A DNA stretch of 64,000 bases from Streptomyces sp. NRRL B-24484 (GTDB lineage: Bacteria; Actinomycetota; Actinomycetes; Streptomycetales; Streptomycetaceae). Under the pieces are notes generated by a model. It did not search any database. It had not been told where the DNA came from and saw only the letters and a program-made list of their open reading frames with translations. Shown one piece after another: positions 1-6,516 of this stretch. The stretch spans positions 62,001-126,000 of the forward strand of contig NZ_JOAI01000001.1 of NCBI RefSeq assembly GCF_000717715.1. The letters are read 5' to 3'. Made by a program: the position numbers and the translations under genes. The first letter of the stretch is position 1; each line of letters begins with the position of its first letter.

Positions 1-18
1 GGCGGCGGTCTCGTCCAT
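1..18 (-). CDS. 5' end of a divergent gene, probably a regulator
   Basis: A minus-strand ATG (18-16) opens MDETAA before the window ends. A TAGACT hexamer (plus strand 26-31) lies 7 nt upstream, the spacing of a leaderless transcript, and there is no Shine-Dalgarno sequence. The gene faces away from the cupin gene and shares with it a region holding two palindromes, so it is probably the local MarR- or TetR-type regulator; that is inference from layout only, as six codons show no family. Confidence 0.4.
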
Positions 19-89
19 GGCCGTCAGTCTAGGTGCTTGACGATCTCCGGGTCCCGAGGGCACATCGACCTCCACAACAGTCCAGCGGC

Positions 90-126
90 TTGACCAAATC
101 GTCAATCCGCTTGACCATATAGTCAA
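90..126. promoter_or_regulatory. Paired operators TTGAC-N6-GTCAA
   Basis: Two perfect inverted repeats, TTGACCAAATCGTCAA (90-105) and TTGACCATATAGTCAA (111-126, extendable to C/G at 110 and 127), have starts 21 bp apart, two helical turns. A TTGAC half site sits at 37-41 over the promoter of the divergent gene. Cooperative binding by a dimeric MarR- or TetR-type regulator controlling both directions is the natural reading. Confidence 0.75.
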
Positions 127-169
127 GCGAACTGACCTTCTTCACGCCAATCACACCAAGGAGACAGCT

Positions 170-544
170 GTGCCAGTCGTCCGTCCCGACCACGCCACCG
201 TGTTCGACCTGCACGGTGCCCGTTTCACCTCGCACGCCTCCGCCGCCACCGGGGCCGAGCGGCTCCGCGCCTGGCGGCTGGACGTCCCCGCCGGCACCAC
301 CGGCGTCGAGCACTCCGTCAGCGCCGAGGAGGTGCTGCACCTGCTCGACGGCTCGCCGGTCGTCACCCTCGACGGCGAGGCCACCGTCCTCGTACCGGGC
401 GACACCGTCGTCGTCCCGGCCGGCAGCCGGCTGAAGGTGGACAACCCGGGGCCCGGTCCCGCCGCCGCCTGGGTCACCACCACGGCCGGGCTGCGGGCGA
501 CGCTGCCCGACGGCTCGGTGGTCGACCCGCCCTGGGCCGTCTGA
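170..544 (+). CDS. Small single-domain cupin protein
   Basis: The 124-residue protein is one cupin beta-barrel. Motif 1 lies around residues 46-70 (EHSVSAEEVLHLLDG, with H48 and E54) and motif 2 around 76-96 (PGDTVVVPAGSRLKVDNPG). The second His of the usual HxH pair is Val here, so a classical metal site is doubtful and a binding or sensing role is as likely as catalysis. The GTG start has AAGGAGA 6 nt upstream. It reads away from the truncated left-edge gene across paired palindromic operators, so it is probably repressed and induced by a small molecule. Substrate unknown. Confidence 0.8.
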   Translation: MPVVRPDHATVFDLHGARFTSHASAATGAERLRAWRLDVPAGTTGVEHSVSAEEVLHLLDGSPVVTLDGEATVLVPGDTVVVPAGSRLKVDNPGPGPAAAWVTTTAGLRATLPDGSVVDPPWAV

Positions 545-553
545 ATCGAACTC

Positions 554-573
554 CGGATCGGGGGAAGGATCCG
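554..573. terminator. Short hairpin after the cupin gene
   Basis: CGGATC and GATCCG form a 6-bp stem around an 8-nt loop, 9 nt after the cupin stop. It is weak and could be partial termination or an mRNA-stability element ahead of the next gene. Confidence 0.35.
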
Positions 574-623
574 CGGGTCGGGCCGGACACCCGGGCCCGC
601 CACCGATTCCAGGAGGTTCCGCG

Positions 624-1358
624 ATGGCCCGCCGGTCCGCACCGAACCGCACGTCCGAGCACGACGACGAGTCCGAGGCGGACAGCGGACCCGCGGGCGG
701 GCGGACCGCCCGCGGCGGGCGCGGCCGGCTCCCCTGGTACTTCGGGGTGCCGGTCGCGCTGGCCGCCGTCCTCGTCCTGCTGCTGGCGGTGGCCAAGCTC
801 GACCTGCTGCCCGGCCTGCCGAACCCGTTCGCCGAGCGGGAGGTCGACCGCAGCGGGCCCGCCGTCCTCAAGTCCATCCAGAACATGAGCCGCTACACCG
901 CGGCCACCGGCAACTTCCAGGTCATCGTCGACCTGGACCAGGACGCCAAGTTCCTGCCCTCGCAGCTGCTCGGCAAGCGCACCCTGTACGTCGCCACCGG
1001 CAGCGTCGGCGCCTACGTCGACCTCGGGGCGCTGCCGGAGGGCGCGGTGACCGTCTCCGCGGACCGCCGGACGGCCGCCATCGCCCTGCCGCACGCGAAG
1101 CTGGCCGACGCCACGCTGGACGTCCGCCGCTCCTACGTGTTCTCGCAGCAGCGCGGACTGTTCGACCGGATCGGCGACTTCTTCTCCGGGAACCCCGGCG
1201 ACCAGCAGCGGCTGGAGGTCCTGGCGACCGAGAAGATCCAGACCGCCGCCCACGACACCGCGCTCACCGCCACCGCCGAGACCAACACCACCGCCGTGCT
1301 CCAGGGGCTGCTGCGCTCGCTCGGCTTCACCACCGTCACCGTCACCACCACCGGCTGA
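624..1358 (+). CDS. DUF4230 membrane-anchored protein
   Basis: The 244-residue protein has a charged N-terminal tail of about 35 residues, one transmembrane helix (about 37-58, LPWYFGVPVALAAVLVLLLAV) and an extracytoplasmic domain of the DUF4230 family (about 80-244), recognisable from the VLKSIQNMSRYTAATGNFQVIVDL start and the repeated beta-strand pattern LYVATGSVGAYVDLGAL. The family has no established function in actinobacteria. The ATG has AGGAGG upstream and lies 79 bp after the cupin gene in the same direction, so co-transcription is possible. Confidence 0.85.
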   Translation: MARRSAPNRTSEHDDESEADSGPAGGRTARGGRGRLPWYFGVPVALAAVLVLLLAVAKLDLLPGLPNPFAEREVDRSGPAVLKSIQNMSRYTAATGNFQVIVDLDQDAKFLPSQLLGKRTLYVATGSVGAYVDLGALPEGAVTVSADRRTAAIALPHAKLADATLDVRRSYVFSQQRGLFDRIGDFFSGNPGDQQRLEVLATEKIQTAAHDTALTATAETNTTAVLQGLLRSLGFTTVTVTTTG

Positions 1359-1432
1359 CCGGGCCCGGGAGCGCACTTCGAGAGCGCCCGGACGGTCGGC
1401 CCAGGGGCGCGCGGGGGGCGCCTCCCGGGCGC

Positions 1433-1699
1433 CTAGCGGACCTTCCGGCGTTCCCACATCGGGGCGACGACCGCGACCAGGGCGACCGCGAAGCCGATCT
1501 GCAGCAGGTGGCGGGTCCAGTCGATGCCGCCGGTGTGGGCGACACCGAGCCAGCCGGCGACGCCGTTGCCGAGCAGTGCACCGGCGGCGCCGAGCAGCAT
1601 CGTCAGCCACCACGGGATCGCCTGCGGACCGCGCAGGACCAGCTTGGCCAGGACGCCGAGGACGAATCCGATCAGCAGGATCCACAGCAGTTGGAACAC
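1433..1699 (-). CDS. GlsB/YeaQ/YmgE family stress-response membrane protein
   Basis: An 88-residue, almost wholly hydrophobic protein starting at GTG (1699) with GGAGG 5 nt upstream; the longer frame upstream adds only a charged, non-conserved stretch. It has three helices: residues about 2-22 (FQLLWILLIGFVLGVLAKLV), 29-50 (WWLTMLLGAAGALLGNGVAGWLG) and 62-82 (LQIGFAVALVAVVAP), the layout and Gly spacing of the GlsB/YeaQ group, small inner-membrane proteins linked to general stress and acid resistance in enterobacteria. Its stop faces the DUF4230 gene convergently. Confidence 0.8.
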   Translation of the reverse strand: MFQLLWILLIGFVLGVLAKLVLRGPQAIPWWLTMLLGAAGALLGNGVAGWLGVAHTGGIDWTRHLLQIGFAVALVAVVAPMWERRKVR

Positions 1700-1802
1700 G
1701 GTTCCTCCGCTCCGCCGGGCCTCCGCCCGCCCCGGCACCGCCGCTGGTTGTGGGTGATCACCAGCTTGCGTCCTGCCGGGCCGCTCAGCACGTCGGGGCG
1801 GT

Positions 1803-2345
1803 TCAGAGCGGCCGGACCCCCGGGGCGCCGACGCCGCGGTGGGCCTCGGCGAGCAGCAGGTAGCCCTCGGCGTTGGCCCGGATCCCGGCGCGCTCCTCGT
1901 CGGTGAGCGGGCGCCGCACCTTCGCCGGGACTCCGGCGACCAGGGAGCCGGGCGGCACCTCGGTGCCCTGGGTGACCACCGCCCCGGCGGCGATCAGCGA
2001 GCCGGTGCCGATCCGGGCCCCGTTGAGCACCGTGGCGCCCATGCCGACCAGCACGTCGTCCTCGACCGTGCAGCCGTGCAGCACCGCGTTGTGGCCGACC
2101 GAGATCCGCTCGCCGAGCTCCAGCGGGAAGCCGGGGTCGGCGTGCAGCGTGCAGTTGTCCTGGACGTTGGTGTCGGCGCCGACCGTGATCGTCTCGGCGT
2201 CGCCGCGGAGCACCGCGCCGTACCAGATGCCCGCGCGGGCGGCGACGGTGACCGCACCGACCACGACCGCGTTGGGGGCGACGAACGCCGAGGGGTCGAC
2301 GGCGGGCACCCGGCCCGCGACGGCGGCGATCAGCGGCTCGGCCAT
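1803..2345 (-). CDS. Gamma-carbonic anhydrase family protein
   Basis: The 180-residue protein is a left-handed beta-helix of hexapeptide repeats (residues about 20-145: VVGAVTV, GIWYGAVLRGD, SLIAAGAVV). The three zinc ligands of the Cam/gamma-CA family are present as H68 (CTLHAD), H85 and H90 (VGHNAVLHGC), with the R47-D49 and Q62 surroundings also conserved. Such trimeric proteins either hydrate CO2 or are catalytically silent; the sequence does not decide. The ATG has AGGAG 9 nt upstream. Confidence 0.88.
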   Translation of the reverse strand: MAEPLIAAVAGRVPAVDPSAFVAPNAVVVGAVTVAARAGIWYGAVLRGDAETITVGADTNVQDNCTLHADPGFPLELGERISVGHNAVLHGCTVEDDVLVGMGATVLNGARIGTGSLIAAGAVVTQGTEVPPGSLVAGVPAKVRRPLTDEERAGIRANAEGYLLLAEAHRGVGAPGVRPL

Positions 2346-2408
2346 GGTCGGTGCTCCTGGTCTCGATCGGTGCGGGGACGGCGGGTACGGGAGGGTCGGC
2401 CCTCGGGG

Positions 2409-3200
2409 TCAGCCCTCGTACGGGAGCAGCTCGGCGCGCTTGGGCGGGCGGCCGTCGCCGGAGGAGCGGCCGGTGAGGCGGCGGCCGATCCACGGGCCGA
2501 GGTGGCTGCGCAGCCAGCGCAGGTCGGAGCCGACCTTCGCGGTACGGCTCTGCGGGGCGGCGGGCGGCAGCGGGATGCGCCAGTCCTGGGCGGCGGGGCG
2601 GCCGAGTGCCTCGAGGACGGCGACGGCGACCCGGTGGTGGCCCTCGGCGGAGAGGTGGAGGCGGTCCTCGGCCCACATCCGCGGGTCGTCGAAGCAGGGG
2701 GCGCTGAAGAGGTCGACCACGACCGCCCTGCCGCCGGAGTCGCGGGCGATGCCCTCGACGAAGGCCTTGAGCTCCAGGACGGCCGGCAGCAGGCGGGTGC
2801 CGCCGGGCATCCGCCTGCTGGGGTCGGTGCTGGTGAACATGACCACGGTGGCGCCGCCGGCGAGCAGGGTGCGGGCGGCGACGCCGAACCGGTCCCTGAC
2901 GTGGGCGATGTCGCAGCCGGGCCGCAGCACGTCGTTCAGGCCGCCGGCCAGGGTGACCAGGTCGGTGCCCATCGCGGCGGCCGGGCCGACCTGCTCGTCG
3001 CAGATCTGGCCGATCAGCTTGCCGCGGACGGCGAGGTTGGCGTAGCGGAACCCGCCGCCGTCCTGCTCGGCGGCCAGGGCGGCGGCGACGCGGTCGGCCC
3101 AGCCGCGGTAGTGGCCGTCGGGCAGCAGGTCGTCGCACATGCCCTCGGTGAAGGAGTCCCCGACGGCGACGTAGCTGGTGAAGGTGGCTGTGTTCTCCAT
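2409..3200 (-). CDS. Cytosolic SGNH/GDSL hydrolase
   Basis: A 263-residue esterase/lipase-fold protein. Block I is at residues 11-19 (VAVGDSFTEG, nucleophile S16), block III is GGLNDVLRPG and the DxxH dyad is EDRLHLSAEGHH. There is no signal peptide, unlike the GDSL enzyme at 33.4 kb. The ATG at 3200 has no Shine-Dalgarno sequence; TACGAT ends 9 nt upstream, so the message may be leaderless or nearly so. A TACCG-GT-CGGTA palindrome lies just upstream (3227-3238). Substrate unknown; acyl esterase activity is the family norm. Confidence 0.85.
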   Translation of the reverse strand: MENTATFTSYVAVGDSFTEGMCDDLLPDGHYRGWADRVAAALAAEQDGGGFRYANLAVRGKLIGQICDEQVGPAAAMGTDLVTLAGGLNDVLRPGCDIAHVRDRFGVAARTLLAGGATVVMFTSTDPSRRMPGGTRLLPAVLELKAFVEGIARDSGGRAVVVDLFSAPCFDDPRMWAEDRLHLSAEGHHRVAVAVLEALGRPAAQDWRIPLPPAAPQSRTAKVGSDLRWLRSHLGPWIGRRLTGRSSGDGRPPKRAELLPYEG

Positions 3201-3226
3201 GGCCCGACGATCGTACGCGCACCTGC

Positions 3227-3238
3227 TACCGGTCGGTA
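3227..3238. promoter_or_regulatory. TetR-type palindrome upstream of the GDSL hydrolase
   Basis: TACCGGTCGGTA, two 5-bp arms around GT, lies 27 bp before the start of the GDSL gene, next to the -10-like TACGAT. Short palindromes of this form are common TetR-family operators in actinobacteria; no regulator gene is adjacent. Confidence 0.5.
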
Positions 3239-3241
3239 CGA

Positions 3242-3269
3242 AGGGGCGCCCCGGAGCCGGGGCGCCCCT
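3242..3269 (-). terminator. Hairpin after the streptavidin-like gene
   Basis: A perfect 13-bp GC-rich stem (3242-3254 with 3257-3269) 13 nt after the stop of the streptavidin-like gene; no U tract, as usual in streptomycetes. Confidence 0.8.
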
Positions 3270-3282
3270 GGTGGGCGTGCGG

Positions 3283-3699
3283 TCAGCTCGGGTGGGAGGC
3301 GGGGCGGCGGCCGCGCAGGTGCCGCTCGACGTCCTCGGGGGCGGGGGCCTGGCGGGTGAAGACGTCCTGGCCGACCACGGTCGACTCCCAGACGTCGGCG
3401 GAGGCGGCCGAGCGGGTGAGCAGCCAGGTGGCGAGGATGGTCTCGTCGCCCTCCAGGTACTGCCCGCTCCAGCTGGTGACCGAGCCGGCGTCGCCCCGCT
3501 CGTTGCGCCAGGCGACCGTCCAGCCGACCGCGGTGCCACGGCCCTGCCCGGCGGGCGCGTCGTGGCGGCCGGTGAGCTCGTACGGGCCGGCCACCTGGCC
3601 CGCGCCCGACACGTACGTCCCGGTCAGGCCGCCCGACGTGTCGTCGGTGAGCCGCATGTGCGAGCCGAACTCGTTGTACCAGTCTCCGGCGATGGTCAT
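3283..3699 (-). CDS. Streptavidin-family protein without signal peptide
   Basis: The 138-residue protein matches mature streptavidin nearly end to end (GDWYNEFGS, GTYVSGAG, GTAVGWTVAW, SVTSWSGQY, TWLLT, DVWESTVVGQDVFT). Biotin contacts are kept: N9, S13, Y29, S31, W64, S73, T75, W77, W92, W104 and D112 correspond to streptavidin N23, S27, Y43, S45, W79, S88, T90, W92, W108, W120 and D128; the loop residue N49 is Q35. The start is the ATG with GGGAGA 8 nt upstream, placing the barrel three residues from the N-terminus, and no hydrophobic leader lies upstream in frame. The product should stay in the cytoplasm, unlike secreted streptavidin. High biotin affinity is likely but inferred. Confidence 0.92.
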   Translation of the reverse strand: MTIAGDWYNEFGSHMRLTDDTSGGLTGTYVSGAGQVAGPYELTGRHDAPAGQGRGTAVGWTVAWRNERGDAGSVTSWSGQYLEGDETILATWLLTRSAASADVWESTVVGQDVFTRQAPAPEDVERHLRGRRPASHPS

Positions 3700-3829
3700 C
3701 GATGGTCTCCCTGGGCGGACCCGTTCCGGCGGCCGCACCCGGTCGGGCGGCCGCGTGCCTCTCCCAGGATCGGGCCGGGGGGTGGGCTTCGCACCGCAAC
3801 CCGGCCGGTGCGCGGGTCGCCGGCGCCGC

Positions 3830-4744
3830 TCAGGCGGTGCCGGCGGAACGGCGGCGGAGCAGCGCGGTCGCGGCGCCGCCCAGGGCGAGCGCCCCGGCGG
3901 CTGCGGCGGCCCACCAGGCGGTGCGGTCGGCGGGCGCCGCGGCGGGCGCGGCCGCCGCGACCGGGGAGGCGTCGGCCGCCGGGGCGGCACCGGCCACGGG
4001 TGCAGCAGTGCCGTCGAGGCCGGGGTAGCCGCCGGCCAGGCCCTTGCGGTCGTAGGCGGAGCCGGGCAGCTTGTCGCCGTAGCGGGCGTTGACCAGCTTC
4101 TGGTAGGCGGCGAGGGTGACGCTGTGCCTGCCGCCGAGGCCGCTGGTCGCCTCCTGGTTGAGCGCCTCGACCTGGCCCTTGTCGGTGAGCCGGTACCAGG
4201 CGTTCAGCTGCGGCTCGGTGAAGGTGCGGGCCTGCGCGGTGCCCTGTTCGGCGAGCGAGACCTCGGCGTCGCCGTCCCGGATGCCGGCGAGCTGCCAGCC
4301 GCTGCCCTTCTGGTCCTGCGGGGCGAGCAGCACGGCGGCCCGGTGGCCGTCGGCGGCGGCGACCCGGGAGGCCAGGTAGGAGAGGCGCAGCGCGCCGTCG
4401 GCGGTGGGGCGGGCCTTGCCGGTGACGAAGTCGGGGGCGAGTTCGTAGAGCGCCACCGGGTTCTTCAGGTCGAAGACGGGCGGCCCGGCCGGGGCGGCCG
4501 CGCTGCGCGGGGCGCCGACCGTGCCGCCGTCGGCGGCGGGGGCGGCCGGGGCGGCGGACTGCTGCCGGGTGACGGTCAGGAAGCGGGACACGGTGTCCCG
4601 GACCTGGCCGGACTGCAGGACCTGCTGGGCGGATCCGAGGTCGGGGCCGTCCGCGGCCTGCGCCGGGGAGGCGGAGGCGAGCAGGGCGAGGCCGGCGGTG
4701 GCGGCGAGCACGGCCGCCCGGCGGAACTGCGGGGTGGTGGTCAC
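3830..4744 (-). CDS. Exported C-terminally membrane-anchored protein, unknown function
   Basis: A 304-residue protein from a GTG start with GAGGAG 10 nt upstream. Residues 1-30 are a Sec signal peptide ending ASPAQA, about 110-225 form a folded region rich in Leu, Tyr and acidic residues (VFDLKNPVALYELAPDFVTGK and AYQKLVNARYGDKLPGSAYDRKGLAGG), then an Ala/Pro-rich spacer, a transmembrane helix (about 274-295) and an RRR tail. It begins 14 bp after the stop of the cysteine protease gene, so the two are surely one operon; it may be the protease's surface partner or substrate. I recognise no family. Confidence 0.75.
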   Translation of the reverse strand: MTTTPQFRRAAVLAATAGLALLASASPAQAADGPDLGSAQQVLQSGQVRDTVSRFLTVTRQQSAAPAAPAADGGTVGAPRSAAAPAGPPVFDLKNPVALYELAPDFVTGKARPTADGALRLSYLASRVAAADGHRAAVLLAPQDQKGSGWQLAGIRDGDAEVSLAEQGTAQARTFTEPQLNAWYRLTDKGQVEALNQEATSGLGGRHSVTLAAYQKLVNARYGDKLPGSAYDRKGLAGGYPGLDGTAAPVAGAAPAADASPVAAAAPAAAPADRTAWWAAAAAGALALGGAATALLRRRSAGTA

Positions 4745-4758
4745 GGTCGGTCGTCTCC

Positions 4759-5604
4759 TCAGCCGTGGATGCCGATGCGGGAGTGGGTCCACTGGAACGA
4801 GTTGTTGTTGACGTAGGTGTTGTAGTTCCACCAGGTGTAGGTCTGGGTGGACGGCCACGGGTCGCCGACCGCGATCATGTTGCTGGTGCTGTCGTAGCCG
4901 TAGATGACGTTCATGTGGCCGCCGCCCGAGCGCCAGCCGATCCGGACGGCGAACGGGCGGCCGCCGGCGATCTCGGTGGTGGTCTCGGCGAAGGAGGCGC
5001 TGCGGTAGAGGCTGCGGCCGCTGGTGGAGAGCCCGAGCCCGGCCAGGCCGTTGGCCATGTCCTCCAGCGTCGCGGGCTGGTTGTTGCAGTCCACCCAGGT
5101 GCCGCGGGCGGCGAGCCGGCAGAACTCCTCCTGGCTGGTGCTGCGGCCCCAGTAGGTGGCGATGGTCACGCCCGAGGCGTCCCAGCACCACTGCGTCCTG
5201 ACCTGCTTCTGCATGCCGATGGCGAGGGTCTTGGTGCCGGTGCTGGTGGTGGTCGTGGTGGAGCCGCAGACCTGCAGGCCGTTGGTGTTCTCCCGGATGA
5301 AGGCGTCGGCGATGTAGTAGGTGCCGGACCATATCCAGCGGGTGTTGCCCTCGACCTGGTCGCCGGTGGTGCGGCAGGCGGTCGGGACGTGGTCGCCGAC
5401 CGCCGAGCTCCCGAGGATGCGGGCGGTCAGCGAGGGCTGGGTGCGCTGGTTGACGGTGCGGTAGCCGCCCTGGCCGCCGGTCACGGTGCCGGTGGTGCCG
5501 GCCTGGGCGAAGACGCCGATGGCGAACAGCAGGGCGCCGGAGAGCGCGGCGACGATCGCGGCCAGCAGGGTCTTCCTGCCGCGGGACGCGCGGAGTCTGT
5601 GCAT
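4759..5604 (-). CDS. Exported papain-like cysteine protease with SH3-like domain
   Basis: 281 residues. A signal peptide or anchor helix spans about 12-34, an SH3b-like domain about 45-112 (YRTVNQRTQPSLTARILGSSAVGDHV, two Cys), and a papain/C39-like peptidase domain about 125-281. The catalytic set is visible: Q138-W-C140-W-D in the oxyanion/nucleophile motif, H230 in GGGHMNVIYGYD and D248 in IAVGDPW as the third member. The ATG has AAGGAG upstream. It sits between two membrane-anchored exported proteins and shares an operon with the downstream one. Substrate unknown; cell-wall-bound processing is suggested by the SH3b domain. Confidence 0.85.
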   Translation of the reverse strand: MHRLRASRGRKTLLAAIVAALSGALLFAIGVFAQAGTTGTVTGGQGGYRTVNQRTQPSLTARILGSSAVGDHVPTACRTTGDQVEGNTRWIWSGTYYIADAFIRENTNGLQVCGSTTTTTSTGTKTLAIGMQKQVRTQWCWDASGVTIATYWGRSTSQEEFCRLAARGTWVDCNNQPATLEDMANGLAGLGLSTSGRSLYRSASFAETTTEIAGGRPFAVRIGWRSGGGHMNVIYGYDSTSNMIAVGDPWPSTQTYTWWNYNTYVNNNSFQWTHSRIGIHG

Positions 5605-5680
5605 GGTGCTCCTTGATCCGAAGGTCCGGGCCCGGCCGGCGGGGTCGCCGGCGGCGCGGACGCGTGGGCCGGATGCGCCC

Positions 5681-5740
5681 GGTCGGGACGTGCCCGGTCG
5701 GGACGTGCCCGGTCGGGACGTGCCGGGTCGGGACGTGCCG
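5681..5740. repeat. Four tandem 15-bp units
   Basis: GGTCGGGACGTGCCC is repeated four times head to tail (5681, 5696, 5711, 5726; the last two units end G), preceded by a decayed unit. It lies in the 171-bp gap in front of the cysteine protease gene and may be regulatory or a slippage product. Confidence 0.9.
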
Positions 5741-5775
5741 GGTGCGGGCCCACGGAGGGTGGGGACGGCGCTCCG

Positions 5776-6435
5776 TCAGGAACGGGCGGAGCGGCGGAGG
5801 ATGTGGACGGCGGCCGCGACGGCGCCCCCGGCCAGCACGGCGGTGCCGAGGCCGGCGAGGGCGAGCAGCCAGGCGGGCCGGTCGCGGTCCTCGTCGGACG
5901 CGGCGGCGGCCGGTGCCGGGCTCCCGGAGGACGCGGGGCCGCCGGACGGGGCCGCCGTTCCCGCCGGGACGGGGTCGGCGACGGTGCCCGGCGAGGGGGT
6001 CGCGGCGGTGGGGCCCTGGGTGGCGGCGGTCGGTCCGGCCGACGGGGCGGAGCCCGGCGGGTCGGTCACCGGCACGTCCAGGGTGCCCTGGTAGCGGCCG
6101 AGTCCGGGGAAGGCGGTCTCGGCGGTGACGGTCCAGTGGCCGGGCGGCAGCACCTCGGCCGTGGTGAGGACGCCGGGCCGGCCGGGCACCGCCACCAGCC
6201 GCCAGGGGCCGAGGGCGGTGCCGTCCGGGGCGGTCGCGGAGAAGGTGCCCGCGATCCGCTCCTCGACCGGGTCGCGGTCGTTCTCCCACAGGGCGGTGGC
6301 CTGCGGGTGGCCGCCGGTGCTGCCGGTGACGGTGAGGGCGATGGTGTCGCCGTGGGCGTGGGCGGTCGCGGCCGGGCCGAGGACGAGGAGGCCGGCGAGG
6401 ACGGCCGAGGCCGCTGCGGAACGTCGGTCGGGCAT
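5776..6435 (-). CDS. Exported C-terminally anchored protein with N-terminal His after cleavage
   Basis: 219 residues: signal peptide 1-27 ending AHA, then HGDTIALTVTG as the mature start, an immunoglobulin-like beta domain to about residue 125 (PGHWTVTAETAFPGLGRYQGTLDVPV), a Pro/Ala/Thr-rich spacer, a transmembrane helix (about 187-209) and an RRSARS tail. A mature N-terminal His followed by an Ig-like fold recalls CopC-type copper proteins, but the other CopC ligands are not evident. AGGAG precedes the ATG. Oriented with the cysteine protease and metalloprotease genes. Confidence 0.7.
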   Translation of the reverse strand: MPDRRSAAASAVLAGLLVLGPAATAHAHGDTIALTVTGSTGGHPQATALWENDRDPVEERIAGTFSATAPDGTALGPWRLVAVPGRPGVLTTAEVLPPGHWTVTAETAFPGLGRYQGTLDVPVTDPPGSAPSAGPTAATQGPTAATPSPGTVADPVPAGTAAPSGGPASSGSPAPAAAASDEDRDRPAWLLALAGLGTAVLAGGAVAAAVHILRRSARS

Positions 6436-6468
6436 GGGCGTGCGCTCCTGGGCAGTGGGTGGTGCGGT

Positions 6469-6499
6469 GGGGGCCCGCCCGCGTGGCCGGCGGGCCCCC
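6469..6499 (-). terminator. Hairpin after the metalloprotease gene
   Basis: A perfect 11-bp stem (6469-6479 with 6489-6499) with a 9-nt loop lies 17 nt after the metalloprotease stop, so that gene is likely a separate transcription unit from the anchored protein downstream. Confidence 0.8.
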
Positions 6500-6516
6500 G
6501 GTGGCTCGGCGGGGCG

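Noticed and set aside
474..1685. Very long open frames antisense to real genes throughout the window
   Set aside because: They follow from 72% G+C, have Arg/Pro/Ala-rich translations without domains and lie opposite genes with clear families and ribosome binding sites.
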